9,391 nucleotides of DNA, from contig DNHK01000228.1 of assembly GCA_003485905.1 (NCBI GenBank), positions 1-9,391 of the forward strand. Reading direction: 5' to 3'. How positions within the stretch are numbered: position 1 is the stretch's first letter; each line of letters opens with the position of its first letter. Source of the stretch: Gammaproteobacteria bacterium (GTDB lineage Bacteria; Pseudomonadota; Gammaproteobacteria; Arenicellales; Arenicellaceae). Shown here piece after piece: positions 1-7,040 of this stretch. The notes under the pieces are model-generated. The model worked only from the letters and a program-made list of their open reading frames with translations. It did no database searches and was not told the origin of the DNA. Made by a program: the position numbers and the translations under genes.

Positions 1-45
1 ACGTCGATTGAGCCAGATGATGGCGGTGCAGCTGAAATCGGTTCG

Positions 46-2235
46 GTGTCATACGTTCGGGTTGCAGTGCCAATTCCTTTACGCGCTGAATTTGATTTCG
101 CGTGGAGTTCGGAGCTTGGGAATGCAGTCCTTGGCACCCGGGTGCGGGTGCCATTTGCACGGCGAACCTTAGTGGGAGTTGTCACAGAGATTGATATATC
201 TACAGCAGTGGCAAAGAGCAAGATTAAAAAAGTGATTGCTCGACTGGATGCTCAAAGCATTTATTCCTCTGAATTATGGAACAGTTTGCGGTGGGCTTCT
301 AACTATTACCAAGCTCCGCCAGGGGAAATGCTATTTGCAGCATTACCAAAATTGTTGCGTGATGGAAAAGCTACTGATCCAGAGGGCGAGACATGGTACA
401 CCGCGAATGATCTTGGAAGCGTGGATTCTTTGCAGCGCGCACCCAAACAACGTCAGTTGCATACCTTTTTATTGGAGCGAGGCGCGGTCGGAGCAAATGC
501 TACCATTCTGAATGCAAGCATGCAGGGTTGGCGCACAGCGTTGCGTGAACTACTAAATAAAGAGTTGATAAGAAGCGAACAACGTTCAATCGAAATTTCG
601 GTTAATGAAAAACCTTTGCGTCTTATTGATCTAAATGACTCACAACAAGTCGCTGTAAAAGCGATAGCGCAGGTAGGCCAGTCTTATTTTCCGTTTTTGC
701 TACATGGAACAACCGGTAGCGGCAAAACTGAAGTCTACTTTGACGTGATGGACCAGGTGTTGGCGTGTGATCAGCAAGTTTTGCTGTTAGTTCCGGAAAT
801 TGGATTGACGCCTCAACTCATGGAGCGCGTTGCAAGCAGATTTTCTTGTGCGGTGGTCATGCTGCACTCGGGCCTAAGTGACAAAGAGCGACATCTTGCG
901 TGGGCTCAAGTGAACCAGAATACCGCTCGTATTGTAGTGGGCACACGATCAGCGGTATTTGCGCCAATGAGGGCTCTAGGGCTTATTGTTATTGATGAAG
1001 AGCATGATGCTTCTTTCAAACAGCAAGATGGGGTTCGGTACAATGCTCGTGATTTTGCGATTTATCTTGCACGTCAATGGGATGTGCCAATCATTCTAGG
1101 CTCCGCCACACCATCGCTAGAGAGTTTATCGAACGCAAAGCGGGGTCGATATCAGTACTTGAGCCTAAAGCGCCGCGCTGGCGGTAGTAAACTGCCAGAT
1201 GTCGAAATTATTGATATGCGAAAGGCACCGGTAGAGAACGGTATTAGTCTGCAGATGATAACGGCTGTTAGTGAACGCTTGGTTCGCGGGGAGCAGTCTT
1301 TGCTGTATCTCAACCGTCGTGGATACGCCCCGGTCATTTATTGTAATAGCTGTAACGAGGGTGCTAAGTGTCACCGGTGTGATGCTTACTTAACCTTGCA
1401 TAAGTCTCGCCAGCAGGTCCGCTGCCACCACTGTGGTTATCAAGGTGTGTTTAACACTGAGTGCAGCAACTGTGGTGAATCTGGTTTATCGTCAATAGGC
1501 GAGGGCACTCAGCAGCTAGAGCAGGTATTAGAAGAAAGGTTCCCCAATGCCACAGTAATGCGGATCGACAGAGATAGTGCTGGCAGCGAATCCAAGCTAG
1601 TTGAGATGTTGGACGCGGTGCAGTCTGGAGCTGTAGATATCATTTTGGGAACGCAAATGTTATCGAAAGGACATGATTTCCCTAACGTGACTTTAGTGGG
1701 CGTTCTCAACGCAGACCAAGGCTTATTTAGCAGTGACTTTAGAGGGGCAGAGCACTTATTTCAGCAACTCGTGCAAGTCGCTGGCCGTGCAGGGAGGAGG
1801 CAGGTAATGGGGCAGGTGTTAATTCAAACAGCGGTACCAGACAATCCATTCTTTGGGTTTGTGGCAGCACATGATTTCGATAGTTTTTCCGAGTTACAGC
1901 TTAGCGAACGGGAGCTCTTACGTTACCCACCGTACGAGCAAGCGGTTCTGTTTCGGGCTGAATCAAATTTTCCAGGTAACGGCTTGGGTTTTTTACACAA
2001 AGTGCGTACTTGGCTAAAACAGAGAATTGGGGAAAGGGCAGTTCGTATTTACGACCCAGTGCCCAGTCCAATGGAGCGTCGCGCGGGCCGTTATCGTGCT
2101 CAATTGCTATTGTTGGGCGCCGATCGTAAGTATATTCGCGAGTTGGTAGGTGACTGCTGTGCAATGCTTGAAACTGATAGGGCTTCGAGAAAAGTTCGGT
2201 GGTCAGTCGATGTTGACCCTGTCGATACATATTAG
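46..2235 (+). CDS. priA: Primosomal protein N', replication restart DNA helicase PriA
   Basis: PriA is a 3'-to-5' superfamily 2 helicase that recognises abandoned replication forks and starts primosome assembly so that DnaB can be reloaded. The 729-residue product matches the usual length (about 730). Residues 1-105 form the 3'-DNA-binding domain, opening with the family-typical VRVAVPIPL stretch. The helicase core has a Walker A motif GTTGSGKT at 221-228, the DEEH Walker B box at 317-320, GSATPS at 352-357 and the QVAGRAGR motif VI at 577-584. Eight cysteines in four CxxC pairs (433/436, 442/445, 460/463, 473/476) supply the two zinc sites inserted in the second helicase lobe. The start is GTG with no clear Shine-Dalgarno sequence, and the frame stays open back to base 1 without another start codon, so a start beyond the edge cannot be excluded. 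The gene ends 54 bases before the argS ATG at 2290 (111 before the TTG start I prefer). Confidence 0.97.
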   Translation: MSYVRVAVPIPLRAEFDFAWSSELGNAVLGTRVRVPFARRTLVGVVTEIDISTAVAKSKIKKVIARLDAQSIYSSELWNSLRWASNYYQAPPGEMLFAALPKLLRDGKATDPEGETWYTANDLGSVDSLQRAPKQRQLHTFLLERGAVGANATILNASMQGWRTALRELLNKELIRSEQRSIEISVNEKPLRLIDLNDSQQVAVKAIAQVGQSYFPFLLHGTTGSGKTEVYFDVMDQVLACDQQVLLLVPEIGLTPQLMERVASRFSCAVVMLHSGLSDKERHLAWAQVNQNTARIVVGTRSAVFAPMRALGLIVIDEEHDASFKQQDGVRYNARDFAIYLARQWDVPIILGSATPSLESLSNAKRGRYQYLSLKRRAGGSKLPDVEIIDMRKAPVENGISLQMITAVSERLVRGEQSLLYLNRRGYAPVIYCNSCNEGAKCHRCDAYLTLHKSRQQVRCHHCGYQGVFNTECSNCGESGLSSIGEGTQQLEQVLEERFPNATVMRIDRDSAGSESKLVEMLDAVQSGAVDIILGTQMLSKGHDFPNVTLVGVLNADQGLFSSDFRGAEHLFQQLVQVAGRAGRRQVMGQVLIQTAVPDNPFFGFVAAHDFDSFSELQLSERELLRYPPYEQAVLFRAESNFPGNGLGFLHKVRTWLKQRIGERAVRIYDPVPSPMERRAGRYRAQLLLLGADRKYIRELVGDCCAMLETDRASRKVRWSVDVDPVDTY

Positions 2236-2278
2236 GCGTTGAGTAAATCGAAAACGTATAACAAATAGGGCTAGCCTT

Positions 2279-2308
2279 GAGACAAATCTATGCGTCACAA
2301 GGTAGAAT
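2279..2308 (+). promoter_or_regulatory. Candidate sigma-70 promoter of argS
   Basis: GAGACA at 2279-2284 matches the -35 consensus at 4 of 6 bases. After an 18-base spacer, TAGAAT at 2303-2308 matches the -10 consensus at 5 of 6. A G+C-rich CGCGC discriminator (2309-2313) follows, a pattern typical of growth-rate-controlled promoters of translation genes. Transcription would start near 2314-2316, downstream of the ATG at 2290 and upstream of the TTG at 2347. Found by eye only; the -35 box is imperfect. Confidence 0.45.
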
Positions 2309-2346
2309 CGCGCTTAATTATTCTAGCTGGCGAATACGTTAGTACA

Positions 2347-4086
2347 TTGAAAGATACTTTACAGGGCCTCTTTTCCACCGCGTTAGAAAATCTCGTTTCC
2401 AGTGGCGTTCTGGATGATGTTAAGTCGATAGAAATATCATTTGAGCAATCCAAGTCAAAGGAGCACGGAGATTTTGCTACAAATATCGCTATGGTTCTTG
2501 CCAAACGGGCGGGCATGTCGCCTCGTGAACTAGCACCTAAAATAATAGCGGCGCTTCCCGAGAGTACGGAAATAGCGAAATTAGAGATTGCCGGACCTGG
2601 ATTTATAAATATTTTTATCGATCATGGCGTCAAGTTTGATGTGATTCAGCGCATTCAACAACAAGCTGAGGCTTATGGGCATAGTCAATCTGGTGGCGGG
2701 CAAAAGATTTTACTAGAGTATGTGTCGGCTAACCCAACAGGCCCACTGCATGTAGGGCATGGGCGAGGTGCCGCTTACGGAGATACATTGTCTCGGTTAC
2801 TTTCCGCAGTCGGGTACGTGGTGCATAAGGAATATTATGTAAATGATGCGGGCCGCCAAATGGACATCTTGGCAACAAGTGTTTGGTTGCGTTATTTACA
2901 GGCGATTGGAGAGAAATTTACTTTCCCCGCGAATGCCTATCAAGGTGATTACGTCACCCATATGGGTGACGAATTGAAAGAACGCTTTGGCGAGCAATAT
3001 CGAATCGATAGTGCACAATTATTAAGCTCGACTAAATCATTTGAAGATGAAGTGGCGTTGGACGGATTAATTTCTGCTGCAAAAAACGCAACTGCCGATG
3101 ACTATAAGGCATTTTTTGATGTTGGTTTAAATACATTAGTTGATGATATTCGAAATGATTTAGAAGGTTTTGGGGTTAGTTATGATGAGTGGTTCTCTGA
3201 ACGATCACTTTTTATAGATAATTCGATTCCGCAAGCGATAGATACGCTTACAGAGCTTGGTTATATTGAAGATAGGGGCGGTACCTTATGGTTTAAGTCT
3301 TCAGAGTTTGGTGATGAGAAGGATCGTGTTGTGGTGCGTGAAAACGGGATGCCCACCTATTTTGCATCTGATATTGCATACCACTTAAATAAGTTTAGTC
3401 GTGGATACACTCGCTGCATTAATATTTGGGGAGCGGATCACCACGGCTATATACCAAGGGTGAAGGCAGCACTTCAAGCTAGTGGTCAAGACCCGGAACG
3501 TTTGACAGTTTTGTTAGTTCAGTTTGCTTCCCTTTACCGGAGCGGAGAGAAAGTCTCAATGTCTACACGTAGTGGACAATTTGTCACGTTGAGAGAATTA
3601 CGTGATGAAGTTGGGAATGATGCTGCGCGATTTTTTTACGTTCAAAGAAAATCAGAGCAGCACATGGATTTTGATTTGGATCTGGCGAAGTCGCAAACAA
3701 ACGAGAACCCGCTCTATTACGTTCAATACGCACATGCTCGTATTTGTAGCGTATTTAGGCAAGCCACCGAGCGAGGCATTGACTATGATTCATCAGTTGA
3801 TGGGCTTTCTGAGCTACTGCAAGATGACAATGAGCAACAATTAGCGGCAAAATTGGCTGCTTTTCCCGAGCAGATTCAGATTGCCGCCGATAACTTCGAG
3901 CCTCATCAGATCACCTATTATTTACGGGAACTAGCGACGTTGTTCCATCGTTACTACAATTCCAGCAATTTTCTTGATGCAGAGCCTGCGGTCAGAAATG
4001 CTCGTTTAGTGATGGTAGCAGCGTGTCGGCAAGTATTATTAAATGGTTTAACGCTTATCGGTGTGCAAGCACCGGAAAAAATGTAG
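2347..4086 (+). CDS. argS: Arginyl-tRNA synthetase (class I)
   Basis: ArgS charges tRNA-Arg with arginine in the cytoplasm using ATP. From the TTG start the product is 579 residues, close to the usual bacterial length (577 in E. coli), and begins (M)KDTLQGLF, which aligns with the family N-terminus. An ATG at 2290 in the same frame adds 19 residues (598 in all) that look unlike ArgS and would lie over the candidate promoter, though that ATG has a better-spaced GAG upstream. In the long numbering, the N-terminal additional domain includes EHGDFATN at 58-65. The class I HIGH motif appears as HVGH (154-157) within SANPTGPLHVGH. The second signature appears as KVSMSTRSG (421-429) in place of KMSK, a divergence common in ArgRS. 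The DALR anticodon-binding domain runs from about 475 to the end. The SPOR-domain gene follows after 26 bases. Confidence 0.96.
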   Translation: MKDTLQGLFSTALENLVSSGVLDDVKSIEISFEQSKSKEHGDFATNIAMVLAKRAGMSPRELAPKIIAALPESTEIAKLEIAGPGFINIFIDHGVKFDVIQRIQQQAEAYGHSQSGGGQKILLEYVSANPTGPLHVGHGRGAAYGDTLSRLLSAVGYVVHKEYYVNDAGRQMDILATSVWLRYLQAIGEKFTFPANAYQGDYVTHMGDELKERFGEQYRIDSAQLLSSTKSFEDEVALDGLISAAKNATADDYKAFFDVGLNTLVDDIRNDLEGFGVSYDEWFSERSLFIDNSIPQAIDTLTELGYIEDRGGTLWFKSSEFGDEKDRVVVRENGMPTYFASDIAYHLNKFSRGYTRCINIWGADHHGYIPRVKAALQASGQDPERLTVLLVQFASLYRSGEKVSMSTRSGQFVTLRELRDEVGNDAARFFYVQRKSEQHMDFDLDLAKSQTNENPLYYVQYAHARICSVFRQATERGIDYDSSVDGLSELLQDDNEQQLAAKLAAFPEQIQIAADNFEPHQITYYLRELATLFHRYYNSSNFLDAEPAVRNARLVMVAACRQVLLNGLTLIGVQAPEKM

Positions 4087-4112
4087 TCGCTAGAACCAAG
4101 TTAAACGCGAGC

Positions 4113-4724
4113 ATGGTAAAAAGAAAACGTAACCGAAGGCAAACTCAAAAGTCTGGCAGTATAGGGCGGGCCAACCGAGGATCTATGAAGTCAATATTAA
4201 CATTAGCTGTTGGGATAGGTTTAGGTATTACATCGGTAAAATATTTTCAAGATGGAGATGCTTTGATTCTAGATGAGGATTTTGGAAGTGGTATAAAGAA
4301 TTTGCTTGATTCCAGATCTGGAAGCACTGAAAGTTCAGAGTCAGATCCGAGCCGTGATGATGGAGAAGGCTCACCCGTTGTATCTGATAAAGAATTTACT
4401 TTTTGGGAGACCTTGCCAGAGATGGAGCAGATCTTGCCGGAGGATCTTTCTGAAAGTGATGCGATTAATGTGTCGGATAAAAAGTATGTGTATTTTCTTC
4501 AGATTGCGTCATTTGCAAGCGAGCAAGATGCCGACGGTTTACGCGCCAGATTGGCGCTTGCTGGGTTTGAAACCTTTTCACAGCGGGTAGAAGTTGATGG
4601 TACAGGAACGCGTTATCGCGTTAGAACCGCAACTTACGATAGTCGGCGTGCCACAAAAAATTTACAACAGGCCCTTCAGAGTGAAGGGGTTAATCCCATC
4701 ACTATTCGATTAGATGCAAGTTAA
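4113..4724 (+). CDS. SPOR-domain membrane protein (FtsN-like architecture)
   Basis: This is a 203-residue single-pass inner-membrane protein. A strongly basic cytoplasmic N-terminus (MVKRKRNRR) is followed by a transmembrane segment at about 27-45, a long acidic and serine-rich periplasmic linker (about 46-120), and a C-terminal SPOR domain (about 125-203) beginning VYFLQIASFAS and containing the typical GTGTRYRVRTATY strand. SPOR domains bind denuded glycan strands at the division septum, so a role in cell division or wall remodelling is likely but inferred. The linker carries FTFWETLPEME, resembling the short conserved motif in SPOR proteins found after argS in pseudomonads. The frame opens at GTG 4023 inside argS, but ATG 4113 gives the expected basic N-terminus. 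A later ATG at 4185 has a better Shine-Dalgarno sequence yet would remove that basic tail. It is probably co-transcribed with argS; the familiar pseudomonad follow-on genes hslVU are absent. Confidence 0.9.
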   Translation: MVKRKRNRRQTQKSGSIGRANRGSMKSILTLAVGIGLGITSVKYFQDGDALILDEDFGSGIKNLLDSRSGSTESSESDPSRDDGEGSPVVSDKEFTFWETLPEMEQILPEDLSESDAINVSDKKYVYFLQIASFASEQDADGLRARLALAGFETFSQRVEVDGTGTRYRVRTATYDSRRATKNLQQALQSEGVNPITIRLDAS

Positions 4725-4803
4725 CTGGCGTATACGAATCTGAACAGTATTGTTGCAAGCGGCTAAACGTACTTAAATAAATTGTAAGTATTGCTATCGA
4801 AAA

Positions 4804-4817
4804 GATTCTCCAGAATC
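4804..4817. repeat. Short inverted repeat upstream of ycgL
   Basis: GATTCT at 4804-4809 and AGAATC at 4812-4817 are perfect reverse complements separated by CC. The element lies 33 bases before the ycgL ATG in an A+T-rich spacer. It could be an operator half-site pair. It is a poor terminator, because the loop is tiny and no T-run follows. Chance occurrence is quite possible for so short a repeat. Confidence 0.3.
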
Positions 4818-4850
4818 CCCAATTATTTAATCTAATTAGCTAATAAATGT

Positions 4851-5108
4851 ATGTTTTGTCAGGTCTTTAAGGGAAGTCACAAGCCGGATCATTTCCTGTA
4901 TTTACCTCTGGATTACGATCAGTCGAAACTTCCGACTACCTTGCAGAGTTTGCTTGGCGAGTTGCAAATGGTGGTGGAGTTTGAATTGACACCGGATAAA
5001 AAATTGGCGATAGCTGATGCTGTTGAAGTGATTGCCCAGTTAAGTGATCGTGGCTTTTATTTGCAGATGCCGCCTGGGGATAAAACTCCGGAAGATTTTT
5101 CCCAGTAA
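4851..5108 (+). CDS. ycgL: YcgL domain-containing protein (DUF709)
   Basis: This small cytoplasmic protein of 85 residues matches the YcgL family of gammaproteobacteria. It begins MFCQVFKGS (E. coli YcgL begins MFCVIYRS), has the FLYLPLDYD segment near residues 16-24, a VVEFELTPDKKLA stretch near 41-53, and ends with the family's hallmark GFYLQMPP (68-75) followed by a short polar tail. The molecular function of YcgL is not established; there is no membrane segment or recognisable catalytic motif. The start is chosen by homology, because the bases before it are A+T-rich with no evident Shine-Dalgarno sequence and an out-of-frame ATG sits 4 bases upstream. tusE starts 14 bases after its stop, so the two are probably one transcript. 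Confidence 0.9.
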   Translation: MFCQVFKGSHKPDHFLYLPLDYDQSKLPTTLQSLLGELQMVVEFELTPDKKLAIADAVEVIAQLSDRGFYLQMPPGDKTPEDFSQ

Positions 5109-5122
5109 TAGAGCAAAAAACT

Positions 5123-5455
5123 ATGGTTTTTCTGCACGAAGGAAAAGAATTTGCGACTGATAAGCTCGGATATCTAAAAAATCATCTGGAATGGAGTATC
5201 GAGCTGGGCGAGGCAATGGCCGCAGCAGATGGGCTGAATTTGACCGAGGATCACTGGGAAGTGATTAACTTTTTGCGTGAGTACCATGAAGACTATCGCG
5301 TGGCCCCACCTATACGTATGTTGGTGAGAGCCATTCGTCAGGCATATGGTCCGAGCAAAGGAAATAGCCGTTATTTATATGCGTTGTTTCCAGATGGCCC
5401 GGCGAAGCAAGCTTCAAAATACGCCGGGTTACCCAAGCCAAAACATTGCGTTTAA
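5123..5455 (+). CDS. tusE: TusE/DsrC-family sulfurtransferase
   Basis: TusE is the terminal carrier of the TusABCDE sulfur relay. It takes persulfide sulfur from the TusBCD complex and hands it to MnmA for 2-thiolation of the wobble uridine in tRNA-Lys, -Glu and -Gln. The 110-residue protein carries the family signatures EGKEF and DKLGYL near the N-terminus, LTEDHWEVINFLREY (40-54), PPIRMLVRA (62-70), GNSRYLYALFP (80-90) and the C-terminal arm GPAKQASKYAGLPKPKHCV. The penultimate Cys109 is the conserved sulfur-carrying cysteine. The second cysteine of true DsrC proteins, 11 residues earlier, is Ser98 here, which supports TusE over dissimilatory DsrC. No TusBCD genes are visible. It follows ycgL closely and faces nfeD tail to tail. 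Confidence 0.95.
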   Translation: MVFLHEGKEFATDKLGYLKNHLEWSIELGEAMAAADGLNLTEDHWEVINFLREYHEDYRVAPPIRMLVRAIRQAYGPSKGNSRYLYALFPDGPAKQASKYAGLPKPKHCV

Positions 5456-5523
5456 GATTGGAGCGATCTTATGCTTTGGCTGTCATTTTGGTAGATTGAA
5501 AATTACGCTTCAGCAAAGTTCAG

Positions 5524-5961
5524 TTATCTACCTACAAGCAGGCGAATTCCTTCTAGTTTCTTTATTTTCGCCATTGAACCGGATTCAAAAGGCTTCTCCC
5601 CATCCGCAAGTTCAGCTGCCCAGTCCGTGCCGGACCAATTTACCGTGCCGGCTTGCTCGGCACTAATTGCTTCGACGACTTTCACTGATTGTCCTATTGC
5701 ATCATTTCCCGCTATGGCACCCGGTTTATCTTGCCACTTTTTTATCACAGGGTAGAGTGCTAAAGAGACCGAGATCGACGCAATCAAGAATATTGCTGCC
5801 GATGCCGTCCACGACAATTCAGGCATCAGCACCCCGCTAGCGGATGCGATAAAAGCACCCAACCCAAAAAACATGAACCAAAATACTGACAACTGCATTA
5901 TCAACAATTCTATGCCAAGGAATGCTAGCCCCAGCAATAAGAAAAACAGCGTTGGTGACAT
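5524..5961 (-). CDS. Short-form NfeD-like membrane protein (YbbJ type)
   Basis: This 145-residue protein has the short NfeD layout without the serine-protease domain of long forms. Hydrophobic segments at about 4-21, 24-44 and 52-72 form a membrane anchor. A C-terminal soluble beta-barrel of the OB-fold type follows (about 85-145), with the family pattern of G, W and A residues in GTVNWSGTDWAAE (105-117). NfeD proteins accompany SPFH/stomatin-like proteins and are thought to act with them in membrane organisation or quality control; the exact role is unsettled. It lies 24 bases downstream of qmcA on the same strand, the standard SPFH-NfeD pairing. Its start is very secure because of a perfect ribosome binding site 4 bases upstream. 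Confidence 0.92.
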   Translation of the reverse strand: MSPTLFFLLLGLAFLGIELLIMQLSVFWFMFFGLGAFIASASGVLMPELSWTASAAIFLIASISVSLALYPVIKKWQDKPGAIAGNDAIGQSVKVVEAISAEQAGTVNWSGTDWAAELADGEKPFESGSMAKIKKLEGIRLLVGR

Positions 5962-5965
5962 ACTT

Positions 5966-5974
5966 ACCTCCTTA
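5966..5974 (-). promoter_or_regulatory. Perfect 9-base Shine-Dalgarno sequence of the nfeD gene
   Basis: Read on the minus strand, TAAGGAGGT is a complete complement to the usual 3' end of 16S rRNA and sits 4 bases before the nfeD ATG. It is the strongest ribosome binding site in the window. It lies in the 24-base gap after qmcA and suggests that nfeD is translated independently and efficiently rather than by coupling to qmcA. Confidence 0.85.
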
Positions 5975-5985
5975 TCAAGCTCTGA

Positions 5986-6894
5986 TTATAGCGACTGACT
6001 TCTATCAACTTGAGCCTTGAGCGTTTCGAAAGCGGTAAATGCTTTACTTACCACCGAAGTAACATCTGAACCATCGGTCGGAAGTAAAGCAACCGTGCCT
6101 TCACGTGCTAGCTTTTCAAACGCCGCTATGTATTGTTCTGATAGTTGTTGCGCCACAGCCGTTGTGCCACCTTCAGTGTTGATCGCGGCTGAGATAGTTT
6201 TTATGGCAATCGCGCGGGCGCCCGCTTCAATTTCGACAGACTCCGCATTACCTTGTGCCCGAAGAATTTGGGCTGCTTTATCACCTTCTGCTTGGTTGAT
6301 TTCTGCTTGTCGATAGCCTTCTGAGGTAAGCACGGCCACGCGACGCTCACGTTCGGCCGCCATTTGTTTTTCCATCTCTTCCAGTATCGTCCCTGGCGGA
6401 GAAATATCTTTTACCTCGTAACGTAACACTTTTGTTCCCCAAGCCTCAGATGCCAGGTCTATCGAATGAGTCACCATTGCGTTAACGTTTTCGCGAGACT
6501 CAAAGGTTTCATCCAGGCTGAGTTTGCCAATTTCTGCACGCATGGTAGTTTGCGCCAGCTGCAATATGGCAAATGTTAGATTCGCGACACCGTAAGAGGC
6601 CGCGCGTGGGTCCATGATTCTCAGATACAGCACCCCGTCGACTCCCAGTGCAACATTATCTTTGGTGATCGCTTGTTGGGCTGGCACATCGATCGCAAAT
6701 TCTTTTAGAGAATGCTTGTAAGCGACACGGTCTACAAATGGAATCAGCAAGTGAATACCGGCCTCCAGCGTGCCACAGTATTTACCCAAGCGTTCAATAA
6801 TATAGGCTTCGTTTTGCGGAACTATGCGAATAATATTCCTGAATATTAGAATCAGGATGATCCCGGCTACGATTAAAAAAGGCAGGTTGTCCAT
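5986..6894 (-). CDS. qmcA: SPFH/band-7 membrane protein, QmcA/stomatin-like
   Basis: This is a 302-residue prohibitin/stomatin-type protein, close to the length of E. coli QmcA (305). One N-terminal membrane segment (about 4-22) is followed by the SPFH domain (about 25-180) with IVPQNEAYIIERLGKY at 24-39, the GIHLLIPFVDRV stretch at 46-57 and the TTMRAEIGKLSLDE segment at 116-129. A helical coiled-coil rich in Ala, Glu and Arg (about 170-235) mediates oligomerisation in the family. Such proteins form large ring or cage assemblies at the membrane and are linked to FtsH and membrane quality control; no enzymatic activity is expected. Start: ATG preceded at 5 bases by TAGGAG. It heads a two-gene unit with nfeD and is separated from the upstream prfA unit by 146 bases, so it probably has its own promoter; a weak -10-like TATAGT is at 6935-6940. 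Confidence 0.93.
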   Translation of the reverse strand: MDNLPFLIVAGIILILIFRNIIRIVPQNEAYIIERLGKYCGTLEAGIHLLIPFVDRVAYKHSLKEFAIDVPAQQAITKDNVALGVDGVLYLRIMDPRAASYGVANLTFAILQLAQTTMRAEIGKLSLDETFESRENVNAMVTHSIDLASEAWGTKVLRYEVKDISPPGTILEEMEKQMAAERERRVAVLTSEGYRQAEINQAEGDKAAQILRAQGNAESVEIEAGARAIAIKTISAAINTEGGTTAVAQQLSEQYIAAFEKLAREGTVALLPTDGSDVTSVVSKAFTAFETLKAQVDRSQSL

Positions 6895-6899
6895 GTCAA

Positions 6900-6905
6900 C
6901 TCCTA
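6900..6905 (-). promoter_or_regulatory. Shine-Dalgarno sequence of qmcA
   Basis: Read on the minus strand, TAGGAG lies 5 bases upstream of the qmcA ATG, ideal spacing, and fixes that start codon. Confidence 0.7.
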
Positions 6906-7040
6906 GCGTTCGTGATGTTAACTAATTCCTATTTACTATACCGCATGCTTATCTGCTGAATAGGGTAAACACATGTTTATTTAATTGTAATTGAATGTCG
7001 GTAATGATTGTCTAGGGGCCATTCTGCTTGAAAGGACTAT

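Noticed and set aside
1901..2230. 109-codon open frame on the minus strand inside the priA 3' end
   Set aside because: It lies wholly opposite strongly conserved PriA coding sequence, resembles no family I know, and is explained as a shadow frame.
421..3574. ArgS lacking a canonical KMSK motif as a sign of a defective enzyme
   Set aside because: The KVSMSTRSG segment is within the variation normal for ArgRS, and all other motifs and the length are intact.
5454..5518. Possible hairpins AAGAT...ATCTT (5454-5470) and CTTTGGCTG...CAGCAAAG (5474-5518)
   Set aside because: The first stem is only 5 bp and A+T-rich, and the second has a bulge and a 28-base loop. Neither is followed by a T-run, so I do not call a terminator.
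5346..5666. 106-codon plus-strand frame spanning the tusE end, the spacer and the nfeD 3' end
   Set aside because: It overlaps two well-supported genes, has no Shine-Dalgarno sequence and its translation shows no recognisable domain.
6935..6940. TATAGT on the minus strand as a -10 box for qmcA
   Set aside because: It matches 5 of 6 consensus bases and is well placed, but no acceptable -35 box lies 16-18 bases upstream, so I mention it without calling a promoter.
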